From the NCBI GenBank assembly GCA_024281135.1, contig JAMXLG010000200.1, positions 1 to 9,438 of the forward strand: 9,438 nt of DNA. Direction: 5' to 3'. A program made the position numbers and the translations under genes. This stretch comes from Vulcanimicrobiia bacterium (lineage in GTDB: Bacteria > Eremiobacterota > Eremiobacteria > Baltobacterales > Baltobacteraceae). Positions 1 through 5,597 of this stretch are shown piece after piece. Each line of letters begins with the position of its first letter. Position 1 is the stretch's first letter. Below the pieces are notes generated by a model. The model saw nothing but the letters and a program-made list of their open reading frames with translations, was not told the DNA's origin and did no database searches.

Positions 1-210
1 ATGCCGGACACGAATTTAGGAGAAATCGCGCGTAAGCTCTTGCCGCTGCTCACCGAGTTCAAAGCCGAAGCAAACCGCGTGACGGACGAGAACGCGAAGC
101 GCGACGCTGTCATCTTACAGGACTATATGATGCGCAAGTACCCGCGTATCGTGATTTTCCTCGCCTGCGTCGACACGCTGGGAGAATTAGCCGAACACGC
201 TCCCGATTAG
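1..210 (+). CDS. Small hypothetical protein (69 aa)
   Basis: I do not recognise this family. The product is a short soluble protein, apparently mostly helical: an N-terminal amphipathic stretch (about residues 5-40, rich in Leu, Lys, Glu and Ala), then a more hydrophobic segment around residues 47-60 (IVIFLACVDTLGEL) that is too short and too polar at its edges to be a confident membrane helix. There is one Cys (C56). The ATG is the first base of the window, so its ribosome binding site cannot be seen and a start further upstream is possible. It ends 17 bases before the end of a convergent minus-strand operon, so nothing downstream shares its transcript. Function unknown. Confidence 0.6.
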   Translation: MPDTNLGEIARKLLPLLTEFKAEANRVTDENAKRDAVILQDYMMRKYPRIVIFLACVDTLGELAEHAPD

Positions 211-217
211 CGAGTTT

Positions 218-230
218 TAGGGCCTCCCTA
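218..230. terminator. Weak inverted repeat between convergent genes
   Basis: TAGGG (218-222) pairs with CCCTA (226-230) across a 3-base loop, in the short gap between the plus-strand gene ending at 210 and the minus-strand operon ending at 228. A run of four T residues (215-218) precedes the stem on the plus strand, which is a U-tract on a minus-strand transcript. It may help end the minus-strand operon, but the stem is only 5 bp and overlaps the stop codon. Confidence 0.25.
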
Positions 231-494
231 GTGGACTTCGGGATCGCCGTTGGTTCGTACTTCGCTGGTCGGGTCGGGTTTTCGCGGGTGTTCTTGTTGA
301 CGGCGCTCGTACCGTTCGATGAGAATCTGCTTGCGCAGCGCTTCGATTTCACCACCCGTTAACACGCGCGTCCCCGCACGCTCGTGTTCGGCTGCAATGT
401 GGTCGCACACTTCGCACTCCAGCACCGGTTCGTTTATACGCGTCTCCAGCACCGTGAAGCACTCACACGGGCCTAAGACATCGCCGGCATTCAT
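228..494 (-). CDS. Small Cys/His-motif protein, predicted metal-binding (88 aa)
   Basis: Last gene of the minus-strand operon. Visible are C10-x-C12 near the N-terminus and C27-x2-C30-x-H32-x4-H37, a spacing typical of small structural zinc sites. A charged, probably helical segment follows (about residues 47-66), then a Pro/polar tail that looks disordered. I chose the ATG at 494 because it overlaps the TGA of the peroxiredoxin gene as ATGA (491-494), the usual sign of translational coupling; an upstream ATG at 548 would lie inside the peroxiredoxin gene. The family is not one I can name with confidence. Metal binding is inferred from the spacing, and a role in redox sensing beside the peroxiredoxin is only a guess from the neighbours. 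Confidence 0.65.
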   Translation of the reverse strand: MNAGDVLGPCECFTVLETRINEPVLECEVCDHIAAEHERAGTRVLTGGEIEALRKQILIERYERRQQEHPRKPDPTSEVRTNGDPEVH

Positions 495-940
495 GGGAGC
501 GCCTTCAACACTTCGACTGCGTGATCTAGCACCGTCACTTTCGGCCAAACGTAGACGAGCGTTCCCGTTCGATCGAAGAGAAACGTCGAACGCTGAATGG
601 CGTTCTTCCCGTAGACGTTTTCGTCGACGATAACGCCGAAAGCATCACACAGCGCAGAATCGACGTCGGCCAAAAGCCTGAACGGCAGCATATACTTTTC
701 TTTGAAACGCCGGTGCGACTCTACCGAATCCCGGCTTACGCCCACGAGCTCGGTGTCTTTTAAGCGAAAGCCTTCATAGGCATCGCGGAATTGAGTCGCT
801 TCTTTCGTGCAGCCCCAGGTGTCGTCTTTCGGATAAAAATACAGCACGAGCTGCTTTCCGAGAAAATCGCTCGTCGAAATCTCGTTTCCGTTGTCGTCGC
901 GAACCGTCAACGACGGCAGCATCGTTCCTGGTTCGATCAT
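491..940 (-). CDS. bcp: Peroxiredoxin, Bcp/PrxQ type (149 aa)
   Basis: Thiol peroxidase of the AhpC/TSA Bcp (PrxQ) subfamily, which reduces H2O2 and organic hydroperoxides using thioredoxin-type donors in the cytoplasm. The active-site region YPKDDTWGCTKEA (residues 36-48) gives catalytic T41 and peroxidatic C44; the usual Pro of TPGC is Trp42. The later RSTFLFD segment is also typical, and 149 aa is normal for the family. The resolving Cys five residues after the peroxidatic one (C50 in E. coli Bcp) is Thr49, and the alternative helix position used by Xanthomonas PrxQ is Lys80, so it looks like a 1-Cys form. C98 lies at the E. coli C99 position, which is not a known resolving Cys. Start chosen at ATG 940, 16 bases after the oxidase stop; ATG 976 would overlap the oxidase gene. 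Confidence 0.93.
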   Translation of the reverse strand: MIEPGTMLPSLTVRDDNGNEISTSDFLGKQLVLYFYPKDDTWGCTKEATQFRDAYEGFRLKDTELVGVSRDSVESHRRFKEKYMLPFRLLADVDSALCDAFGVIVDENVYGKNAIQRSTFLFDRTGTLVYVWPKVTVLDHAVEVLKALP

Positions 941-956
941 GACTTCATCATTTCGC

Positions 957-1988
957 CTAAACGACGCTCCCTTCAATTACGTTCGCCACGGCGAGCGCTG
1001 TCGAAGGAGCAAGCAAGATCCCGTGGCGATAGTGTCCTGCAGCAACGTAGTACCCGTCAAGCGCCGTTTTCCCGATGAATGGGCGTCCGTTGGGCGAACG
1101 CGGGCGCGATGCGACCCACGTATCGCGAACGGTAAGCTCCGTGAGCACCGGCATCGCGCGCACCACGCCCTCGCGCAGTCGTTCGAACCCACCGTTTGTC
1201 GCGCTTTCACCGATCAACACGCTTCCGTCGGTTCGAGGAATTGCGTACGAATTCTCGATGCGAACCGGCCGCTTGAGCAAGCGTTGCGGCATCGTGAGCG
1301 CGAGCATCTCGACTTCAACTGGGTCGATTGAAATGCGCACGTGCTCGGGTACTCCGGCAAGCTTGCCGGCATTAGCACCCGCGGCGTTTACAACCGCCTC
1401 GGCGAGCAAAAACTTCATGCCTGAACGCACGCCGACGACGTGCTCGGCATCCGTTTCCAACGTCACCGGACCCGTCTGCTCTTCGAGGATGACGCCCTCA
1501 TCGACGCACGCGGCGCGCAACGCGAGGCCGAGATACCGGCCGTCGATTTGGCCCTCTTCTTCGACCAGCGACGCGCCCTGCAACATCTCGGGTCCGAGCG
1601 CGGGCTCGATATCGCGTGCTTCATCCGGCTCAAACCAATGCGCATGAATACCGCGATCCGTTAACGTCATTGCGCGCGTTCGAAGACGTTCGGCTTCGGC
1701 CACGTCATAGGCGGCTTCGACGATACCGTCAAGCCGGAGAAACGGGTCGATGCCGGTGCGCTTATGCAGTTCTTTGACGAAGACTTGGTAAACGCCGAGC
1801 GCCGTCGCTAAGAAATCTTCTTCTTCTTTGCCGTCAGAATCGCTGAAGGGTGCGAGCAATCCCGCGCCGAGCCATGACGATGCGGAGGCGGAGTCGCCTG
1901 CCTCGACGACGTGCACTTTCGCGCCGCGCTTTGCCAGCTCGTACGCGACGCTGAGCCCAATGATCCCCGCGCCGACGACGACGATCAC
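957..1988 (-). CDS. thiO: Glycine oxidase-like FAD amine oxidase (ThiO type, 343 aa)
   Basis: FAD-dependent oxidase of the D-amino acid oxidase (DAO) fold. ThiO oxidises glycine to the imine used for the thiazole ring of thiamine, releasing H2O2. The N-terminus holds the Rossmann motif GAGIIG (residues 6-11) followed by an acidic strand end (VHVVEAG), and SSWLGAGLLAP matches the FAD-binding segment. Near the C-terminus are ASRPRSPNGRPFIG (R295) and GHYRHGILLAP (R321), which correspond to the carboxylate-binding arginines R302 and R329 of B. subtilis glycine oxidase. I chose GTG at 1988: it overlaps the TGA of the preceding gene as GTGA and puts the dinucleotide motif at the very N-terminus; the longer ATG 2075 form would add an unlikely Arg-rich leader. 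No other thiamine genes are nearby, so the substrate could be another small or D-amino acid. Confidence 0.88.
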   Translation of the reverse strand: MIVVVGAGIIGLSVAYELAKRGAKVHVVEAGDSASASSWLGAGLLAPFSDSDGKEEEDFLATALGVYQVFVKELHKRTGIDPFLRLDGIVEAAYDVAEAERLRTRAMTLTDRGIHAHWFEPDEARDIEPALGPEMLQGASLVEEEGQIDGRYLGLALRAACVDEGVILEEQTGPVTLETDAEHVVGVRSGMKFLLAEAVVNAAGANAGKLAGVPEHVRISIDPVEVEMLALTMPQRLLKRPVRIENSYAIPRTDGSVLIGESATNGGFERLREGVVRAMPVLTELTVRDTWVASRPRSPNGRPFIGKTALDGYYVAAGHYRHGILLAPSTALAVANVIEGSVV

Positions 1989-2191
1989 GTTCCCAGCGGC
2001 CTGCAGTCGCAGCAGTCTTCGCAGAGACGGCAGCCCAGATGCAACGGCACGGCTTCCTTGCCGCATCGCTCGCAAATGATCGTCGCGTCGTGGGTACGAT
2101 ACACTTGGTGCTCAGTACTCTTCTGGTTGTCCTTTTCGCTCTCGCGTGCCTCGGGACGTTTGCCCTCGGAGTGCGAAAAGAGTGGAAACAT
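1985..2191 (-). CDS. Small Cys-rich zinc-ribbon-like protein (68 aa)
   Basis: First gene of the minus-strand operon. The C-terminal half has C40-x2-C43 and C54-x2-C57, with further Cys at 60, 61 and 63, consistent with a small zinc ribbon. The N-terminal half is charged and probably disordered. The ATG at 2191 has a good ribosome binding site (AGAGGA, 7 bases before the start) and a -10-like TAAAAT 27 bases upstream. The stop codon overlaps the oxidase start as GTGA, which argues that this frame is translated. An alternative GTG at 2104 would give only the 39-residue ribbon. The longer form lies antisense to the possible membrane protein at 2090-2266, so at least one of the two is probably shorter than drawn. 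Function unknown; coupling to the oxidase suggests a shared role. Confidence 0.55.
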   Translation of the reverse strand: MFPLFSHSEGKRPEARESEKDNQKSTEHQVYRTHDATIICERCGKEAVPLHLGCRLCEDCCDCRPLGT

Positions 2192-2266
2192 TTGCGCATC
2201 CTCTCGACGGTGGCTGCGATTTTATTTTTTGCGCTTGCGCTCGCGGTTTCCGCGATGAAGCGTTGA
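2090..2266 (+). CDS. Possible small two-helix membrane protein (58 aa)
   Basis: The reading frame from GTG 2090 encodes two hydrophobic stretches (about residues 5-27 and 37-55) separated by a basic loop (VRKEWKHLR) and ending in Met-Lys-Arg, a plausible inner-membrane hairpin with a positively charged connector. No convincing ribosome binding site precedes GTG 2090 or the in-frame ATG 2039. The first helix is antisense to the charged N-terminal half of the minus-strand Cys-rich protein, with second codon positions aligned; in that register a charged protein automatically yields a hydrophobic shadow. The second helix lies outside the other frame and is the better evidence. It ends 15 bases from a convergent gene. 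Family not recognised. Confidence 0.4.
   Translation: MGTIHLVLSTLLVVLFALACLGTFALGVRKEWKHLRILSTVAAILFFALALAVSAMKR
2219..2224 (-). promoter_or_regulatory. Possible -10 element of the thiO-bcp operon
   Basis: TAAAAT on the minus strand, 27 bases upstream of the ATG at 2191, in an A-rich patch. No good -35 hexamer is visible 16-18 bases further upstream, so this rests on the -10 element and its position ahead of a well-formed ribosome binding site. Confidence 0.3.
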
Positions 2267-2281
2267 AAACACGCCTTTGCG

Positions 2282-2515
2282 CTACGGCGGAAGCACGACG
2301 GAATGAGGCGGAACGCGCCGCCGGACGATCTCAATAGCCCTCTCTCGGTCTGACATTTGTTCTTTCAGCTCGACGAGAGCGGCTTCAACGAGAGCGGCCG
2401 TCTTTACGCGAAAGCCGATGTCTTTGAGCAAAACGACGATCTGATCGAGCGCTTCCACTGCACCGGGGGTGAGCGCCACGTTCGTCGGAGCGGCTGCTTT
2501 CGGTGGCTGATCCAT
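2282..2515 (-). CDS. Small hypothetical protein with helix-rich core (77 aa)
   Basis: Not a family I can name. After a polar, Pro/Ala-rich N-terminus, residues 12-53 (from NVALTP to LKEQ) form a short potential strand followed by two helices with regular Leu/Val spacing, an arrangement reminiscent of ribbon-helix-helix DNA-binding proteins; the tail is Arg-rich, then Pro-rich. I chose ATG 2515 over ATG 2572 because the longer form would run into the divergent gene starting near 2558 and adds an unstructured Arg-rich leader. It is divergent from the DUF6941-like gene with a 42-base gap, so it could in principle control that promoter. DNA binding is inference from shape only. Confidence 0.55.
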   Translation of the reverse strand: MDQPPKAAAPTNVALTPGAVEALDQIVVLLKDIGFRVKTAALVEAALVELKEQMSDRERAIEIVRRRVPPHSVVLPP

Positions 2516-2557
2516 ACATCGCGGATTCTCTCGATCTCGCGCTGAACTCCTGTGGAG

Positions 2558-2974
2558 ATGCTGCATGTTCAAATGGCGTTTGCCTGTGAGGACGTCGCAA
2601 GTGAATCCGGCGGCCCGGTAACGTTCAAGAACGTCATGGACGGTGTCATGGCTTCCGATTTTCCGGCGCCAACCGGCCGTTGGTTCGCTATCTTCTGCTT
2701 TTTTAGCGAGGCATCACAGCACGTAGCGAACTGCCGCATCGTCATCGAGCACGAGAGAGGCGAAGTCATCGCGCAAAAAGCCCTGAGAGATTTGGACTTC
2801 ACGCCCGAGCGGCCGATATCGCGCAATGTGGTGAGCTTTGCAGGCCTCATGTGGCCGTATCCCGGCGGATACCTCGTGAAATTCATGGCAGACGGGGACG
2901 ACACGCTCGCATATTTCCCGATCTGGGTGCAACATGCACCAACTGCGGGTAGCGAGGACGAAGCGCAAGCGTAA
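2558..2974 (+). CDS. DUF6941-like protein (138 aa)
   Basis: The opening (MLHVQMAFACEDVAS), followed by a variable loop, an aromatic strand (RWFAIFCFF), a charged strand with VIEHERGEVI and a final GGYLVKF...YFPIWVQ segment, resembles the DUF6941 family of small beta-rich bacterial proteins of unknown biochemical role. I judge this from pattern, not from a search. There is no signal peptide or membrane helix, and the last 10 residues are acidic and probably disordered. Start candidates are GTG 2552, ATG 2558 and ATG 2573; I chose 2558 because it keeps the conserved N-terminal strand. GGAG (2554-2557) is too close to 2558 but 15 bases from 2573, so the start is uncertain. The downstream GluTR-like gene follows after 36 bases in the same direction and frame. 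Confidence 0.72.
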   Translation: MLHVQMAFACEDVASESGGPVTFKNVMDGVMASDFPAPTGRWFAIFCFFSEASQHVANCRIVIEHERGEVIAQKALRDLDFTPERPISRNVVSFAGLMWPYPGGYLVKFMADGDDTLAYFPIWVQHAPTAGSEDEAQA

Positions 2975-2975
2975 C

Positions 2976-3009
2976 CCCGTTGGAACCGAGCCGCGTATCC
3001 TAAAACGGG
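2976..3009. repeat. 6-bp inverted repeat upstream of the heme/nitrate gene run
   Basis: CCCGTT (2976-2981) and AACGGG (3004-3009) form a perfect 6-bp inverted repeat separated by 22 bases. They fill almost the whole 36-base gap between the DUF6941-like gene and the ATG at 3011. A -10-like TATCCT (2996-3001) lies inside. It could be an operator bracketing a promoter or a stem in a readthrough transcript; a 6-bp repeat can also arise by chance. Confidence 0.3.
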
Positions 3010-3010
3010 C

Positions 3011-3289
3011 ATGGCGCTTTCCCACGACCCCGCGCTGCTGGATGTGCGCGCCCTTGTGCAGCGCGCGGAAGCGGTTCGAGAAAACGAAGTACGGCGACTA
3101 TTCTCGCGTTGCCCGGATCTGACGGAGCACGAGCGGTCGCTCATTGCTGCTATGTCGACGGCGTTGATCGAGCAGTTTTTGCACGGCCCGATTTCCAAAA
3201 TCTGCGACAAGACTGCCATCGATCACGCGCAGGCGTTGCTCGATGCGCGCGTTCTGAGCGACCTGTTCAACGCGCGGAGTACACGATGA
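3011..3289 (+). CDS. Stand-alone glutamyl-tRNA reductase dimerisation domain (92 aa)
   Basis: The protein matches the C-terminal helical dimerisation domain of glutamyl-tRNA reductase (HemA; GlutR_dimer family) almost end to end: a long helix with QRAEAVRENEVRRLF, then PDLTEHERSLI, then a helix ending in FLHGPISKI, equivalent to the NKLLHAPT region of HemA. Full-length HemA is usually over 400 residues; here the catalytic and NADPH-binding domains are absent, and the 36 bases upstream hold an in-frame stop, so it is not an obvious fragment of an adjacent hemA. Its TGA overlaps the heme A synthase start as ATGA (3286-3289), so the two are probably co-translated. No clear ribosome binding site precedes ATG 3011. 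It may bind GluTR or a paralogue and tune heme supply; that role is inference. Confidence 0.82.
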   Translation: MALSHDPALLDVRALVQRAEAVRENEVRRLFSRCPDLTEHERSLIAAMSTALIEQFLHGPISKICDKTAIDHAQALLDARVLSDLFNARSTR

Positions 3290-4221
3290 AACCCTTCAAG
3301 ATATTCTCCGCCGTCGCGGCCTCGCTCGCATACATGCAAGTCGTCTTGGGAAGTTGGGTGCGGATCAACGGTGACGGAATGACTTGTCCCGACTGGCCGC
3401 TATGCCACGGCGTCTTCGTTCCCCAGTTGATCGGTGGTGTCGTCCTCGAGTGGACGCATCGCACCGTCGCACTCGCGGTGGGTGTTGCCATCGTCGCGGC
3501 GTTCGTCGCGGGTTGGCGCATGCGCCGGAAAATATCGGGAGTGACGACGGCGCTGCTCGCGCTGATCGCGGTCTTCGTGCTTCAGGTGATCGCCGGCGGC
3601 GTGACGATTCGCGAGGCGAATAGCCCGCTGTCGGTTGCGCTGCACTGGGCGTGCGCGATGCTCTTACTCGTTATTCTCACGGTCTTGGCGGTTCTTGCGC
3701 GCGAAGCGCCGGCTGCAGACTCGAAGCTACCGAAGATACGAGCCGGTACCGCCGTTCTCGGAATCGCGTGCGTTGCATTTCTCGCGTACCTAACGACGTG
3801 CATCGGCGCCTTTGTAAGTTCGAGCGGCGCAGGACTTGCGTGTACGGGATTTCCGGGCTGCGGGAATACGCTCGCGGGTGTGTCGCCGGCCCAATGGGCG
3901 CAGATGTTGCACCGCGCCGCGGCGGGTGCTTTTATTCTCGCGGCGCTCGTGACGGCGCCGTTTGTCGCGCAAACCGGGATGACGCGCGTGCGCGCGTGGT
4001 TCTTCGCCGGCACCGCGCTCGCATTGCTACAAGGCGTCCTAGGAGCAGCCAACGTTCTATCGCGCATGCCGCCGCTGCTGCGTGAGGCGCATGCCGGCAA
4101 CGCTGCGCTCACATTCGCCGTTTTCGTGATCGCGACGTCGCTCGCGATGCTCGAACCGCTTCCGGTGCGGTCGGAAGTGAGTGGACTATGCAGAACTCAC
4201 GTGAGTCCTACCTCAATTTAG
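3286..4221 (+). CDS. ctaA: Heme A synthase, CtaA/COX15 family (311 aa)
   Basis: Inner-membrane enzyme that converts the C8 methyl of heme O to a formyl group, giving heme A for aa3-type cytochrome oxidases. The two-fold internal repeat of the family is clear. The N-terminal half has GSWVRINGDGMTCPDWPLCHG (residues 22-42; C34, C40), E55-W-T-H58-R and L-H120-W. The C-terminal half has GAFVSSSGAGLACTGFPGCGN (residues 174-194; C186, C192), L-H209-R and E-A-H269-A-G. The four heme-ligand His, catalytic Glu55 and both Cys pairs are present, and about eight membrane helices and 311 residues are normal. Start is ATG 3286, with CGGAG 6 bases upstream and a 4-base overlap with the GluTR-domain gene; the in-frame extension back to 3109 is rejected. 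Its end overlaps the narK start by 34 bases. Confidence 0.95.
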   Translation: MKPFKIFSAVAASLAYMQVVLGSWVRINGDGMTCPDWPLCHGVFVPQLIGGVVLEWTHRTVALAVGVAIVAAFVAGWRMRRKISGVTTALLALIAVFVLQVIAGGVTIREANSPLSVALHWACAMLLLVILTVLAVLAREAPAADSKLPKIRAGTAVLGIACVAFLAYLTTCIGAFVSSSGAGLACTGFPGCGNTLAGVSPAQWAQMLHRAAAGAFILAALVTAPFVAQTGMTRVRAWFFAGTALALLQGVLGAANVLSRMPPLLREAHAGNAALTFAVFVIATSLAMLEPLPVRSEVSGLCRTHVSPTSI

Positions 4222-5579
4222 CGCTGGCAACGGCAGCATTCACTGTAGCGTTTGCTGCGTGGAGCACGATCTCGCCCCTTTCCCGGCAAATTCAAGCAGA
4301 TCTCAAACTCGATAACGCCGCGACCGGATTTTTGATCGCGGTGCCGGCGCTACTGGGCGCATTGATGCGCATCCCGATGGGCATACTCGCGGATCGCTAC
4401 GGCGGCCGGCGCGTGTTTACGGGGCTCTTGCTCTTTACACTGCTTCCCGTTGCGTTCTTGGGCTTCGCGCACTCGTACTGGAGCTACGTCGTGGGCGCAT
4501 TTTTTCTTGGTACGGCCGGCGCCAGTTTCGCGGTAGGCATTCCGTTCGTCTCGCGTTGGTTCACACCGGAGCGCCAAGGCACCGCACTCGGAATCTACGG
4601 CATCGGGAACATCGGAACGGCAGCAGCCGTGTTTACCATGCTTCCTCTCGTTCAGTCATTAGGCGGAAGAGCCGGAGCGATTTGGTTCTATCTGATTCCG
4701 CTCGCGATCATGGCGATCGTCTTCTGGGTGTTTGCGCGAGACGCACCCGGATTGGTGAGCGCGCAACCTGCCGGCGCAAGTCTTGCAAATGTCGGCAGCC
4801 AACCGGTGACGTGGCACCTTGGACTCTACTATTTCGTAACGTTCGGCGGATTCGTATTCTTCGCGAATTATCTTCCGCAATTGCTCGGGGACTGGTTTCC
4901 GCTCGATCGCCGCGATGCCGGATTGCAAGCAGCAATCTTCACAATGGGCGCGACACTGGCGCGACCCGTCGGCGGCTGGCTTTCGGACCAGTTGAGCGGC
5001 GCGCGAGTGTTGGTCTGGGTATTCGCTCTCGTTGTTGCGACGCGACTCGTCCTTGCATGGCAGGCCGGCGCGGCGAACATCGTCATCGTGACGGATCTGC
5101 TCTTCGTCATTGCACTGGGATTTGGAATCGGTAATGGTGCAGTCTTTAAACTCGTTGCGCAATACTTCCCGAAGAATACCGGTCTTGCGGGTGGACTCGT
5201 CGGTGCCGCGGGCGGTCTCGGCGGTTTTTTCCCGCCGATCGTCATGGGCGTCGTAAAGGATAGTACGGGAAATTATGCGCTTGGATTCGTCATACTCGCA
5301 ACGCTTGCTGCATTCTGTCTCGCGCTTCTTCTATCAGGAACGCAGCGAACGACCGCAACCGCAAATGCTGCGCCTTGGAACGGTCGACGTGAAACGGACG
5401 TCTACGGACGTTTAGTAGCGTTTTTACTCGATCGCGATGAGGTACATCGTGAAGCAGGAAACGCACTAGCCCGGCTTGACCGGGCAAAGAACGACGCGCG
5501 ATCCATCATCGCGCTCGTTCATGGCCGCGAGCTGGAGGAGCCGGCCGAATCCGACCCGTTTGATCGTAACGCTAAATAA
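4188..5579 (+). CDS. narK: NarK-type nitrate/nitrite MFS transporter with C-terminal tail (463 aa)
   Basis: Major facilitator protein of the nitrate-nitrite porter family, importing nitrate and/or exporting nitrite across the inner membrane. Family marks: R61 in helix 2 (ALMRIPMGILADRYGGRR, also the MFS A-motif loop), the first nitrate signature GIYGIGNIGTA (135-145), R259 in ARPVGGWLSD, and the second signature GIGNGAVFKLVAQYFPKNTG (313-332) continuing through GGLVGAAGGLGGFFPP. R61 and R259 match the two substrate-binding arginines of NarK/NarU. Twelve helices fit in the first ~385 residues. Residues 386-463 form a charged, probably helical cytoplasmic tail that ordinary NarK proteins lack or keep short. 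Start ATG 4188 lies inside the last 34 bases of the heme A synthase gene. Whether the cell respires or assimilates nitrate cannot be told; no reductase is in the window. Confidence 0.92.
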   Translation: MQNSRESYLNLALATAAFTVAFAAWSTISPLSRQIQADLKLDNAATGFLIAVPALLGALMRIPMGILADRYGGRRVFTGLLLFTLLPVAFLGFAHSYWSYVVGAFFLGTAGASFAVGIPFVSRWFTPERQGTALGIYGIGNIGTAAAVFTMLPLVQSLGGRAGAIWFYLIPLAIMAIVFWVFARDAPGLVSAQPAGASLANVGSQPVTWHLGLYYFVTFGGFVFFANYLPQLLGDWFPLDRRDAGLQAAIFTMGATLARPVGGWLSDQLSGARVLVWVFALVVATRLVLAWQAGAANIVIVTDLLFVIALGFGIGNGAVFKLVAQYFPKNTGLAGGLVGAAGGLGGFFPPIVMGVVKDSTGNYALGFVILATLAAFCLALLLSGTQRTTATANAAPWNGRRETDVYGRLVAFLLDRDEVHREAGNALARLDRAKNDARSIIALVHGRELEEPAESDPFDRNAK

Positions 5580-5581
5580 GA

Positions 5582-5596
5582 GCGCCTCGGAGGCGC
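5582..5596 (+). promoter_or_regulatory. Palindrome containing a ribosome binding site
   Basis: GCGCCTC (5582-5588), a central G, then GAGGCGC (5590-5596) form a perfect 15-base palindrome-like hairpin in the 18-base gap between narK and the MBL-like gene. The practical fold is a 5-bp GC stem with a 5-base loop. The Shine-Dalgarno GGAGG (5589-5593) is part of it, so pairing would hide the ribosome binding site of the gene starting at 5598 (or ATG 5604). No T-run follows, so it does not look like a terminator. Confidence 0.45.
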
Positions 5597-5597
5597 G

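Noticed and set aside
1075..1647. Plus-strand open frame (190 aa) opposite the glycine oxidase gene
   Set aside because: Ser/Thr/Arg-rich, no recognisable domain, wholly antisense to a well-supported FAD oxidase.
2569..3219. Minus-strand open frame (216 aa) opposite the DUF6941-like and GluTR-domain genes
   Set aside because: Covers two better-supported genes and the gap between them; composition of a shadow frame.
3109..3285. In-frame N-terminal extension of the heme A synthase
   Set aside because: It overlaps the GluTR-domain gene in another frame, has no membrane or family signal, and ATG 3286 has a good ribosome binding site and the 4-base coupling.
2552..3289. Possible readthrough fusion of the DUF6941-like and GluTR-domain genes, which share a frame
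   Set aside because: A TAA at 2972-2974 separates them and the intervening residues look like non-coding text; no sign of recoding.
3582..4112. Long minus-strand open frame (176 aa) opposite the heme A synthase
   Set aside because: Antisense to strongly conserved membrane-protein sequence; Ala/Arg/Ser-rich composition typical of a shadow frame in GC-rich DNA.
4556..5162. Open frames of 167-192 aa on both strands inside narK
   Set aside because: They lie within an intact, motif-rich narK and have Arg-rich, family-free sequences; shadows.
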